This document shows, piece by piece, positions 42,839 through 52,544 of a DNA stretch of 55,194 nucleotides. The stretch spans positions 1 through 55,194 of the forward strand of contig SUYY01000008.1 of the NCBI GenBank assembly GCA_015060205.1. The letters are read 5' to 3'. The DNA is from Bacteroidales bacterium. Lineage in GTDB: Bacteria; Bacteroidota; Bacteroidia; Bacteroidales; UBA932. The position numbers were made by a program, and so were the translations under genes. Under the pieces are notes generated by a model, which worked only from the letters and a program-made list of their open reading frames with translations, did no database searches and was not told the DNA's origin. The first letter of the stretch is position 1; each line of letters opens with the position of its first letter.

Positions 42839-45487
42839 TTATTTGACACTGAAATCGATTGTCGAGATGAGAAGTTCGTAGTGTGCCTTGTCCTGGGCAT
42901 TGGCAGAAGCCTTGCGGGATACAATCATCTCCCTCGCCTTCTTGAGGACTGCGTAAAGGTCTGCCGCGCTGAGATCTCCCTGATTGAACATGTTTCTTGG
43001 GAACCACTCATATCCGCTTACCGGACCATACATCAGGTCTCCGAAGAGAGGGCATTCGTCAGAACCACCGAAATATTGGGCAGTAAGTGACTGCGAATCT
43101 TCAGCAAAGGCAAATGATTTGTCCGAGCCTGGCAGTTTGAAATTACCCATAGACATATAATAGTTCACGAACTGAGTCTGGAAGGACCGCTGAATCTTGG
43201 TGAGAGCCTTGCCTCTTGGGGTGTTGAACACCTTGTCGAGAATGAAGTCGAAGCACTCTTTTGAACTGAACTCCTGAGTGGAAACCCCGTCTGACATACT
43301 TGCAAAGCCCGGCGTCATGAGGATAAGTCCCTGAATGGCATTGCATACAGCAAATTCAGGAGAACCGACTATAGGGAGACGGTCAAGCACAGCCTTGTCA
43401 CCCATCCAACTTACGTCATCATGAAGAGTAAACACATACTCAAGAGCCTCACGCTGCTTTGCCTCAGGAATATTCTCAAACCTCTTCATCTTGTCGGCAG
43501 ACTTGACCTCATTCTTGTAAAGACCTCCGACATTCATCAGAACGTGCTGAGCATATGCCAGGTACTGGTTGAGCATTCCGTTGAATATTGCCGTACGGAA
43601 CTCGAAGTCCTCATCACCTTCCTTGATCCAGTCTATATAGTTGGCCATGATGTATTTAAGGTTTGCCACACCATATTTCGTAGCAGCCACAGCATCATCA
43701 CCAAGGTCTTCGCTCTGAGAACGTGGGTCATAGATCGAAGCATGGAACTGCTGTTTTCCGTATCTGTAGAAAGGAGCCTTCGTCAATGCCTCGGTTATCC
43801 AGCCGGAAGTGATTTCAGCCTCTTCCTTGAATGATGCAGCATCGAACACAGGGCTGTAAGTCCACTCTATGAGCCACTGGTCGTATGATCCGAAACGAGG
43901 AGGAGTGAGTTTCACGCCACGCTCCTTGTCACCCGGCTGAGCCACATAGTTGAAACGTGCATAGTCCATGATGGAAGTAGTGGTACCGCTTGTCTGAGTG
44001 AACTCAGGGTCACGGAGAGACTCTACCGGAATCACTGAAGATCCGCTCATGTTGTGCATGAATCCAAGACAGTGTCCGATTTCATGCGAGATCACATATC
44101 TTAGAGCATCACCGAGTACTTCCTGAGGGAACTCGAGTGCCCTTACATCTGTATCTGCCTGTGAAGTCTGGATGAACATCCATCTCTGGATCAGTTTCAC
44201 GATATCGTGATATACATAGACAGAAGCATTGATGATCTCGCCGCTGCGAGGATCCACCCATGACGGTCCCATAGCGTTCTGGATACCGATAGGAGCATAC
44301 CTTACGCAACTGTATTTGATATTGTCAGGATCGAAAGAAGGGTCATCTGTCGGATAATCCTTTGCGAGGATGGCATCCTTGAATCCGATCTTCTCAAACA
44401 TTTCCTGCCATTGCTCCACACCTTCCTTTATATATGGTTTCCACCATTCCGGGAAATTTTCGTCAATATAGAAGACGATAGGCTTTACCGGCTTTACAAG
44501 TTCACCTGCACGGTATGCTGCAGTATCAGAAGGTTCAAGCCTCCAGCGGTTTGCGAAATAAACCGGCGCGGAATTGCTCATTCTGTTGCCGAACTCGAGT
44601 CTTTCAGTGAAGAATACTCCGATACGGTAGTCAGCCATTCTCGGATGATAGGTTTCTTCAGGAAGAAGGAGTATGGACCTGGTAAGTTCGGCAGTGAAAG
44701 GCTCATCCTTGAATATCGTCTTACCCTTAGGGTCCTTCATGGTGTAAGTGTACGACATACTTGAGGTCACAGAGACATTGTCTTCAAACGCCTTTATATC
44801 AGTGATATAAGACAGTTCCTTCTTGAATGACTCGTTCCTTTCATATGAAGAGTAAGCCGCAACTTCCGAGAACGGACTCATGCTCTTGTCATGCTCGAGG
44901 AAGAAAGGAGTCATATTGAAGACCACTGCGCTGCTGTCAGGGCTCCATGCTGCCACCTTGAGATTCCTGATGATAGAGCCGCTCATGCTTTTTGAAATGG
45001 CTTTTCTTATGTCAGGATCACTCGACATATAAGTAGCGTCAATCTCACGCACCTGAACGGTAGAGTCGGCTTTCTCAAAACAGATATGCTTGAGAGTCAT
45101 TGGCTTGGAACCGATGACACCATTGCCGTTGTCACTGATGGACTTGATGGTCGATCCAACCACCATCTCACGTCCCATCAGAGAAAGAGGCATCTCAAAA
45201 TATACCTTTCCGTCCTTCAGATGCAGGGTAATCATACCGTCTGCAACCTTATGGGGCTTCTTGAAAAGTTTCTCGTACTTGGTTTCCTTCTTCTTTACAG
45301 TATCAGCAGCCTCGGTTGCACCTTTCTTTCCCTTCTTTGCCTTTGCTGTCTTTTTCTTTGAGGCGACCTTTTCTGTCCTTTCCTTGCTCTGTTCCTTCTT
45401 GGCAGACATGTCCACCGGCATCGCTGTGAAAGCCATGACGGCAATCAGGACAAGAGAAGCAAGTCTGACGTTTTCAAACATTTTCAT
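42839..45487 (-). CDS. zinc-dependent metalloprotease (DUF5117/DUF5118, MSD-type)
   Basis: An 882-residue exported protease. A signal peptide to about residue 27 and a Lys-rich linker (KEQSKERTEKVASKKKTAKA) precede the DUF5118 and DUF5117 parts. The catalytic domain has HEIGHCLGFMHNM near residues 466-478, a full HEXXHXXGXXH zinc site. SIMDYARFNYVAQPGDKERG follows; the MDY segment is a Met-turn-like feature. Family knowledge places these proteases in the periplasm or at the surface of Bacteroidota, often beside SusCD pairs. It follows the PKD-like lipoprotein gene by 24 bases. Confidence 0.9.
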   Translation of the reverse strand: MKMFENVRLASLVLIAVMAFTAMPVDMSAKKEQSKERTEKVASKKKTAKAKKGKKGATEAADTVKKKETKYEKLFKKPHKVADGMITLHLKDGKVYFEMPLSLMGREMVVGSTIKSISDNGNGVIGSKPMTLKHICFEKADSTVQVREIDATYMSSDPDIRKAISKSMSGSIIRNLKVAAWSPDSSAVVFNMTPFFLEHDKSMSPFSEVAAYSSYERNESFKKELSYITDIKAFEDNVSVTSSMSYTYTMKDPKGKTIFKDEPFTAELTRSILLLPEETYHPRMADYRIGVFFTERLEFGNRMSNSAPVYFANRWRLEPSDTAAYRAGELVKPVKPIVFYIDENFPEWWKPYIKEGVEQWQEMFEKIGFKDAILAKDYPTDDPSFDPDNIKYSCVRYAPIGIQNAMGPSWVDPRSGEIINASVYVYHDIVKLIQRWMFIQTSQADTDVRALEFPQEVLGDALRYVISHEIGHCLGFMHNMSGSSVIPVESLRDPEFTQTSGTTTSIMDYARFNYVAQPGDKERGVKLTPPRFGSYDQWLIEWTYSPVFDAASFKEEAEITSGWITEALTKAPFYRYGKQQFHASIYDPRSQSEDLGDDAVAATKYGVANLKYIMANYIDWIKEGDEDFEFRTAIFNGMLNQYLAYAQHVLMNVGGLYKNEVKSADKMKRFENIPEAKQREALEYVFTLHDDVSWMGDKAVLDRLPIVGSPEFAVCNAIQGLILMTPGFASMSDGVSTQEFSSKECFDFILDKVFNTPRGKALTKIQRSFQTQFVNYYMSMGNFKLPGSDKSFAFAEDSQSLTAQYFGGSDECPLFGDLMYGPVSGYEWFPRNMFNQGDLSAADLYAVLKKAREMIVSRKASANAQDKAHYELLISTIDFSVK

Positions 45488-45511
45488 ATCCTATAGTTTT
45501 TAGTCTGAGCA

Positions 45512-47056
45512 TTATCTGAGTGTCGTTGTAATGGCTGTGATTTCATTGAACCCGCCGAAAGTCCCGTTGGACTGCATGGTGAAAAGTCCTGTACTCACGT
45601 TGAAAGGACGGAGATAGATCTTTCCTTCGCCAGTGGACTGGTCATAAGTAGTGATGACCATCTGAAGCCTGTGAGTATCGAGTACGTGCGGATAATCCCT
45701 TTCAGACAATCCCTGTGTACCATACCAGCCTTGATGATACTGATACAGGCCGGTGATCTTTTCATTCTGATTATCCGGCGTCCATGCTATAGATCTATGT
45801 GTGATGCTCCTTCCTGTTACAATGAGGGCATTTATCTGCCTGTCCGTATAATAATAGAAGAAATCAGCATTATCGCAGAACGCAAAACCTTTGGCATCTT
45901 CAACATCAGGTACGACTTCCGTAAGATTATAATTTGATGAAATGGCAGGAGTTGCATAGGTTATCATGGTAGCGTAGACGTTTCCATCATCAGCCTTGGA
46001 AACGAAACAAGCCTTCTCATCCTTCATGATACCACAGGCAAGAGGTGTCGCACCCTTCACCTGATAAGTCGTGCTTACAGACATTTCATCAAAACTGCCA
46101 CCTACCATCCATCCTGGCATATAATAGAATGAACCCTGATTGACATCAATCAAATATACATCTCCCTGGGAGTATTTCGCTGCTGTAAGCGTCTTGCTTG
46201 AGAAGATATCTGATGGAGTATTGAAATAAGTCACCGGATTATAGAGATAACTCATGTTGCAGATATAGTAATAGTACTTTCCATTGGCTACAAGACCATG
46301 GGCATATCCGGCATAGTTTATAAGACAATCAACATCGATCTTCTCATCAGGTGCAAACTGGAAAAGTTCAGCATTTCTGGCATCCACCTTATAATCGAGG
46401 TAATTCAGCGCAATCAGTTCACTGTCTGTTCCTATGAACACCCTGGTGAGATTGTAAGTCTTCATATTTGAACTTACGACGGGACAAAGCGACTTGACTC
46501 TTCCATCAATCGATTTTCCATTTGTCAAGGAGAACAGATTGTGAGTAATTCGCGGAGATTCCGAATATTCTGCTGTAACAGATGGGGCCTTCAAAAGAGA
46601 CAGGTCCGATGTCTTGCCGCCATCCGCAGTATGAGCGACAAGGATACCCTCGCCGAGAGGACTGAGGACATATGTATCCCAAGACTTTGATCTCACAAGA
46701 CCGGTCACCTTATCTGTGACTGTAAGTCTCAGAGCATATGGTTTATTTGAAGGAGTATTTCCGACCATATATGTCAGAGTCTTCTGGGTACCCAGTTCCA
46801 GATCGAACGTCTCATCCAAGGGCTTGATGGTCATATCCCATTTGTACTCTATGTCACTCTGTTTCCTGCCCTTGATCCTGACCTCAGGAGTAAATGTGAA
46901 GGTTTCACCATAATACACATCGAGGCTCTCATATTCGGAGGTGATCTCTATTTCAGGCAAGGTCATCGTTGCCTCCGTACTCAGATCCTTGTAGCAGGAC
47001 ACAGCAAAAGCACAGATGAGAACAGGCAATGCAAATCTTGTATATACGTGTTTCAT
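45512..47056 (-). CDS. PKD-like family surface lipoprotein
   Basis: 514 residues with a lipoprotein signal (MKHVYTRFALPVLICAFAVSC, Cys21). An N-terminal PKD-like beta-sandwich (about residues 35-130) contains YGETFTFTPEVRI and IEYKWDMTIKPLD. The C-terminal part, with many YYY and DVYLI-type strands, resembles a propeller-like fold. Such proteins follow DUF4843 genes in SusCD loci that carry metalloproteases. It probably sits on the surface next to SusD and binds the substrate. The gene is four bases after the DUF4843 gene. Confidence 0.85.
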   Translation of the reverse strand: MKHVYTRFALPVLICAFAVSCYKDLSTEATMTLPEIEITSEYESLDVYYGETFTFTPEVRIKGRKQSDIEYKWDMTIKPLDETFDLELGTQKTLTYMVGNTPSNKPYALRLTVTDKVTGLVRSKSWDTYVLSPLGEGILVAHTADGGKTSDLSLLKAPSVTAEYSESPRITHNLFSLTNGKSIDGRVKSLCPVVSSNMKTYNLTRVFIGTDSELIALNYLDYKVDARNAELFQFAPDEKIDVDCLINYAGYAHGLVANGKYYYYICNMSYLYNPVTYFNTPSDIFSSKTLTAAKYSQGDVYLIDVNQGSFYYMPGWMVGGSFDEMSVSTTYQVKGATPLACGIMKDEKACFVSKADDGNVYATMITYATPAISSNYNLTEVVPDVEDAKGFAFCDNADFFYYYTDRQINALIVTGRSITHRSIAWTPDNQNEKITGLYQYHQGWYGTQGLSERDYPHVLDTHRLQMVITTYDQSTGEGKIYLRPFNVSTGLFTMQSNGTFGGFNEITAITTTLR

Positions 47057-47059
47057 ACT

Positions 47060-47866
47060 TTAGTATTGGAGTAAAGTTTCATAAATGGTCGGTATCCTCT
47101 CGGGTCTCTTACCAGTACCTACCGGATCCTTATATGTCGTATAGGTTTCATAATCATCACTATGCATCAGGGGCGCATCCGGATGTGCGGCATCGTATTT
47201 TCTCACATAATCGACAAGTTTGCTTTGGGCGCCATACCACCAGTCATTGAGTTTCAAAGTCAGCGTTTCATCTTCACGCGCAGAAGCCACACTACGGGTA
47301 TATGTTTCGATTTCTTCTCCAAACACCTCTACGAGCACCTTGTGGTAATTCCTGCTGTAACCTCTACAGAAGAAGTCAAACCAGTCTTTCCAAACCACCG
47401 ACTTGGATGGACGGACATATTCCTCGGACCATGAGATATACACTTTAGATGTCTTAGGATACCCTTTTCTGAAATGCTCATTAGGAACGATTTCTATGGT
47501 TACATTCTGATTATCAACTCCTTCAGGCATCTTATGGATAAGGAAATCAACTTCCGCAACATATTCTCCTGCCTTCATCACGGCTTCTCCAATCTTGAAA
47601 TCCACATCCTGTATGGCTGTGTTGGCGGCGTCGGCAATTACCCTCAGGTCGATCTTTCTGTCATAATCCGCAATCCGTCCGACCAGATCCAATGTGAGGG
47701 TCTTTTCGGTATACTCCTCGGTAACACCCTTCATGGAAAACTGAACTGCCTCTGTCTGGAAGACTACAGCACTGTTCTCCATGCTGTATGTATCAATATC
47801 ATCAACCTTGCAGGACACCGCATGCAAAGCAGAAATCGCCAATATTATATATATGTATCTCTTCAT
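47060..47866 (-). CDS. DUF4843 lipoprotein
   Basis: 268 residues with a lipoprotein signal (Cys19 in ALHAVSC). The following part has TLTLDLVGRIADYDRKIDLR, DFKIGEAVMKAGEYVAEVDF and PSKSVVWKDWFDFF, which matches the DUF4843 family found only in SusCD loci of Bacteroidota. Function is unknown; position between susD and a PKD-like gene suggests a surface accessory of the uptake complex. Starts six bases after the susD stop. Confidence 0.88.
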   Translation of the reverse strand: MKRYIYIILAISALHAVSCKVDDIDTYSMENSAVVFQTEAVQFSMKGVTEEYTEKTLTLDLVGRIADYDRKIDLRVIADAANTAIQDVDFKIGEAVMKAGEYVAEVDFLIHKMPEGVDNQNVTIEIVPNEHFRKGYPKTSKVYISWSEEYVRPSKSVVWKDWFDFFCRGYSRNYHKVLVEVFGEEIETYTRSVASAREDETLTLKLNDWWYGAQSKLVDYVRKYDAAHPDAPLMHSDDYETYTTYKDPVGTGKRPERIPTIYETLLQY

Positions 47867-47872
47867 ATCTTA

Positions 47873-49369
47873 TTAAAGTTCCTGTTTACGTCCGTAATTG
47901 ATTTCCTCGTCCGGATAAGGATATATAAGGGCTGAAGCATTGAGGTCGAATGCCTCTGAAAGAGATTTCTCCGCCTTGACGTGCTTCAGATAATAGAACA
48001 ATTTATCCTCTCCGACAAACTCCCTGTAATATTCCTTCATAAGTTCCTCTGAAGGATCCAGGGCATCAACAGAATCCTGCAATCTGGATGTGATGCCTCT
48101 ACGTGCTCTGACTTGATCTAACTGATACATTGCACCGGCGGTATCGCCCTCATTGATAAGGTGTTCCGCAACAATGTAATACATTTCAGAAATCCTTGAC
48201 ATAGGTATCCTGTTCCTGAACATGGCATTGTAGAATGTTGAACCGTAATATTTATAAAGGACATATCCCAGACCGGTATATTTCAACTGAAGTGCTGTTC
48301 CTCTGATGTCCTCCAGGCCGGCTACAGAACCTGTTTTGGGATCTACCGGAGGGAAGAGGAAATTCACAAACGATTCATCGATATAGAGGGAATTTTCATC
48401 CGAGGTAAAGAAAGTCTGACGAAGCGACGAGTACAGATCGGTAACATCGAGAGAGAAAAGATGCTCTGTAGAAAAGATCCAATTCTTCTGGTCATCCGAT
48501 GATTCATTTATTATGGCATATGCATCAACCCACGACACAAGACCGGCATAGAATGCCCCATCAATCACTTCCTGAGCATACTTGGCCGCTGTTTCATAGT
48601 CATTTTTCCATTGATGGATCCTCGCGGCAAGAGCGACTGTCGCATAATAATTCATATGCTTGCTCCTGTTGGTCCAATATCCGTCGGCATTAATGGTGGA
48701 CTCGAAAGAGTCACCAGTATCCGCAACAATCGGATCTGCCTTCTTCAGACACTCTATGGCTTTATTAAGGTCATCCATAAGCAGAATCTCGGTCTGAGCA
48801 TATGAACGTTGAGGCGTGACTTCTGCTGTATATTCCGTAATATACGGCACTGTCAGTTTTGCAGCATTCTCACCTGACCAGTCATTTACACCGAACATCC
48901 TCATAAGGTCGAAATGAATCATCGCCCTCAAGGCATGAAGTTCACCTTTGAAAAGATTGTATTCAACGTCGGCTGTGATCACATTCCTTCTGGCCTCAAG
49001 TTCCCTGAGAATGATGTTTATGTTGGCAATCAGGTAATAACCGTTATACCACATCTGTTCCATGACAGACTTGATCTTTGTGGTAGAATACACATGTTTC
49101 TGAATCTCACTTACCAATATCTGTGGATTGACCTTGTAAGGATAAGCAACATAGTTGTTGACATTCCACATATAGTGGCCTCCATAAGTGCTGGCGTCTC
49201 CCATTGTCATATAGACTCCGGTAAGAGCCTCATAGAAACCGGTCCGCGTTTCATACAGTTTGTCGGCCTGTAGTTCCGAAGATGATGTGACATTGAGCCA
49301 CTCATCGCAGGAAACTGCCGTCGCTGCCATCAGAACCGGCAGCAGATATTTCGTCAATATTTTTTTCAT
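47873..49369 (-). CDS. SusD-like outer-membrane substrate-binding lipoprotein
   Basis: 498 residues. Lipoprotein signal MKKILTKYLLPVLMAATAVSC (Cys21), then DEWLNVTSSSELQADKLYET, which is the common SusD opening. The N-terminal TPR-like helices include YALRAMIHFDLMRMFG-type sequence (LHALRAMIHFDLMRMFG near residue 150). C-terminal FRNRIPMSRISEMYYIVAEHL and AMYQLDQVRARRGI are also family blocks. It forms the lid over the SusC channel. In protein-directed loci (RagA/RagB-like) it binds peptides. Its start is one base after the susC stop. Confidence 0.92.
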   Translation of the reverse strand: MKKILTKYLLPVLMAATAVSCDEWLNVTSSSELQADKLYETRTGFYEALTGVYMTMGDASTYGGHYMWNVNNYVAYPYKVNPQILVSEIQKHVYSTTKIKSVMEQMWYNGYYLIANINIILRELEARRNVITADVEYNLFKGELHALRAMIHFDLMRMFGVNDWSGENAAKLTVPYITEYTAEVTPQRSYAQTEILLMDDLNKAIECLKKADPIVADTGDSFESTINADGYWTNRSKHMNYYATVALAARIHQWKNDYETAAKYAQEVIDGAFYAGLVSWVDAYAIINESSDDQKNWIFSTEHLFSLDVTDLYSSLRQTFFTSDENSLYIDESFVNFLFPPVDPKTGSVAGLEDIRGTALQLKYTGLGYVLYKYYGSTFYNAMFRNRIPMSRISEMYYIVAEHLINEGDTAGAMYQLDQVRARRGITSRLQDSVDALDPSEELMKEYYREFVGEDKLFYYLKHVKAEKSLSEAFDLNASALIYPYPDEEINYGRKQEL

Positions 49370-49370
49370 C

Positions 49371-52300
49371 TTAGAATGTCGCTGTTACAGAGAATGAGAA
49401 CGATCTTGCATATGGGTATGAAGTTCCTCTTTCAATCCTGATTGAAGAGAAGGTGTACAGGTCATTTGCATACAAAGACAGACGAAGACGGTTCATCTTC
49501 ATTTTCTTCATGACGCTGTATGGGAATTCATAATAGATTGAAGCAGAAGACAATGACAGAGTATTGTTCTTCTGGACAAAACGGGATGTCGCTTTGGTCG
49601 ACGATGTATTCTTCGGATCAAGTATACGACTGTAATAGCCGTTTCGGAACTGAGCGACCTGACCGGTCTGATACCATCTGTCAGTAAATATACGTCTGTC
49701 CACATTATATCCTATATATGTATTCTCCACCTTGTTCAAGAGTGTGGTATTGTACATATAACCACCTCCGTACCAACTGCATACGAAGTTGATACCTATA
49801 CCCTTGATCTCGGCAGACAGTCCGAAGTTGCCATTGAACTTAGGGTCGGAAGAGCCACAGTTCACCAGGTTGTTGGCACTCCATTCCTTTGTCATGTCTC
49901 CATTTCTGTCGAGGAATATCTCTTTACCGGATACAGGATCGATACCAAGAGACCTCACAGCCCAGATGGAATGCATAGGCATGCCGTTATAATACTGTAC
50001 GACAGGTTCGAGTGAACCGGCGTCCACAGCCTGCTGTTTCTGGAGTTTGTTATACGCCTCGAGCGCATCCGAGATCTCAAGAATCCTGTTGTCATTGTAA
50101 GCGACCTTTCCGAACAGGCTTATCCATGAAGATCCTCTCTGGAAGACCCTGTAACTGAGACTTAGTTCAAAACCTTTGTTTCTCACAACGCCGAGATTGT
50201 CGGAAACTGTCGAGAATCCTGATGATGGAAGAAGAGTTCTGTTGAAGACCAGGTCCTTGGTGTCGGCAAGATAGAAATCTGCAGTGAATGTTATATCTGA
50301 TGTCCTGAAGTCCAGACCGACGTTATAATCCATCTTCTGCTCCCATCCCAGGTTCGGATTCTCCATGTTACCTAATGCCGCTCCTGTAAAACCGTCATAA
50401 TATCTGTCGTTATAATATTTATAGACAGCAAGAGACCTGTTGGTCGAGTAGTTCTGATTACCGGACGAACCCAGAGAGCCTCTGAGTTTCAACTGCTGTA
50501 TCCAGGATACCTGTTCCATCCACTTTTCCTTATGAAGGTTCCATGCAAGACCGGCACTCCAGAATGTTCCCCATCTGTTGTTGGTGCCGAATACGGACGA
50601 GGCGGAACCTCTGATTGTGGCATCGAACATATACCTGTCCTGATAACTGTAGCCTGCTGTAAGAAGGAGACCGATATTTCTGTTTATACCGTCATATCCG
50701 GTTGGAGAAGACTCCAATGCGTACTGACGTGCATGGATGATGCTGTTCATTCGGCTGTTAGGAAATCCTTCTGCCAGATGCGACACCTCGTCATATTTTG
50801 TCTCCATTATGGTGAACTGTCCTGTCGCAAACAGATCATGGGACTTTGCGAACGAGTAATTGAACTGTGCCGAGATATCACCAGAGAATGCTGTCTGGCT
50901 ACCGTTGGTAATCTCATAACTACCTTTTCTCACCATCAGATCCTCTCTGCTGTCCCAGTCCTCGCTGATGAACTTCGTATGCTCTGCAGGATAGAAATCC
51001 TCCATTTCAGTCTTCTTGGAACTGATGCTGAAACGGCCGACCAGTTTCAATGGTTTGAACATCTGGTACTCCACATACATATTGTCTGTAAAGTCGAGGT
51101 AAGACTCTGCAAACTTTGTATTGAGCGTCGCATTGTAAAGCGGGTTACCCACCTCAACCCCATCCACCTTATCAAGGATCTTGATAAGAGAACCGAATTC
51201 ATCATATGGGTTGCAATACGGATTGATGAGGCTGACGTCGCTGAACGAACCGTACGGAGAGTCCTCGTTGTTCATTGATGCGATACTCATTATATTCCTG
51301 AAAGTCCACTTGCCGTAACGGTATGCGACATTGATGTCGCCGGAGATGGTCTGTCTGAATGAGCCTTTCATGGCACCCTGAGTATCGGAATACTTGAATG
51401 TCGCCATGGCTTTGAGAGCCTTTGTACCAAGTTCGGCGCTGAGTGAATGTTGATGTGACAGTCCCGTACGCAGAGGCTTTGAAAGCCAATATGTGCTTTC
51501 TCCCTCCAAAGACTTCTTGAGACGAGAGTAATACAGTTCTGAAATCGCCATATGTTCCTCCGCATCAGGAATTGTTGTCGGGGTATAATATCCTTCGCGT
51601 TTCTCCACCTCCAGTTTCTCCAATGCATTACAAAGGTTATAACTGGTGAGGTCCGGTGTCTCGATTCCTATGCTTCCGTTGTATGTGATAAGAGTTTCAT
51701 CAGAACGGAGGGCCTTCGTCTCGATGACGATGACACCGTTACCGGCCTTCGATCCGTAGATTGCTTTTGCAGAGGCGTCCTTCAGGATGGTGATGCTCTG
51801 AACGCGGTTCATATCCATATCCTGGATCTTCTCGACAGAAGTCTCGAAGCCGTCGAGGATGAACAGAGGCATGTTGACGTCATTGACGAAGTTACTCTTG
51901 AGATTCGCACCTTCGAGAGCAAATGAAGAAGCACCACGAAGTTGCATGGACACCATGGCGTTAGGATCGGAACCTGCTGCAAGATTGTCCAGAATCATCA
52001 ACGACGGGTCGATGTTCTTGAGAGATTCGAAGACATTGGAGTTACCGACCCTCTTGAGGTTGTCTGCAGTGATTGACTGAACGGCTCCTGTGAATGAATC
52101 CGCCTTTCTGGTGTATATACCTGTCACGACTGTCTCCTCGATTGCCAGAGCATCCGGCTGGAGACGCACAAGAGCGGATTTGCTGATGGAAAGCCTCTGG
52201 GTCTTATAACCCATACAGGAGAACTCGATTTCCTTGCAGTTTTTTGAAACGATTATCGAATAACGTCCGTCGTCTGATGTCAGAGTACCTCCACTTGTAT

Positions 52301-52470
52301 CCAATGGATCATAAACTGCAACACCCGGCATCGGTTCGTCGAACTCATCGACAACGACACCCGATATTGTGCTTGTACCCTGAGCAGACAGAGTCAGACT
52401 GCTGAAGAGCAGCAGAAGGGCGGTTAGAACTTGCCCCCCCCCTAAATGAATTTTTGATTTGAGTGCTCAT
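49371..52470 (-). CDS. SusC/RagA-like TonB-dependent transporter, out of frame at a G9 tract
   Basis: The long frame (49371-52331, 986 residues from MPGVAVYDP) lacks a signal peptide and starts inside the carboxypeptidase-D-like plug extension. Upstream in the same frame it runs through SAQGTSTISGVVVDEFDE and a hydrophobic LLLLFSS segment to a run of nine G (52434-52442), then meets TGA at 52467-52469. ATG at 52470 gives MSTQIKNSF in the frame that would continue through the tract if it had eight G, producing MSTQIKNSFRGGQVLTALLL as a signal peptide and about 1032 residues in all. Plug and barrel blocks (ETVVTGIYTRKADSFTG, LNLDP-type strands, terminal SFSVTATF) are normal. Confidence 0.9.
52434..52442 (-). 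repeat. poly-G tract (G9) in the susC signal-peptide region
   Basis: Nine G on the coding strand lie between TTA and CAA. Eight or eleven would place ATG 52470 and the transporter in one frame; nine does not. Confidence 0.9.
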
Positions 52471-52509
52471 GCGTTAAGTTTGGTTCTTTATTATCGAAGA
52501 TAAATCAGA

Positions 52510-52541
52510 CAAAGTTACGCATTTCGGCACACTTTTTCAAA
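52510..52541 (-). promoter_or_regulatory. Bacteroidota-type promoter of the susC operon
   Basis: On the minus strand TTTG (52538-52541) is followed after exactly 20 bases by TAACTTTG (52510-52517), fitting -33 TTTG and -7 TAnnTTTG. It ends 40 bases before ATG 52470 and lies in the gap just after the M1 aminopeptidase stop, so the operon can start independently of that gene. Confidence 0.75.
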
Positions 52542-52544
52542 TTT

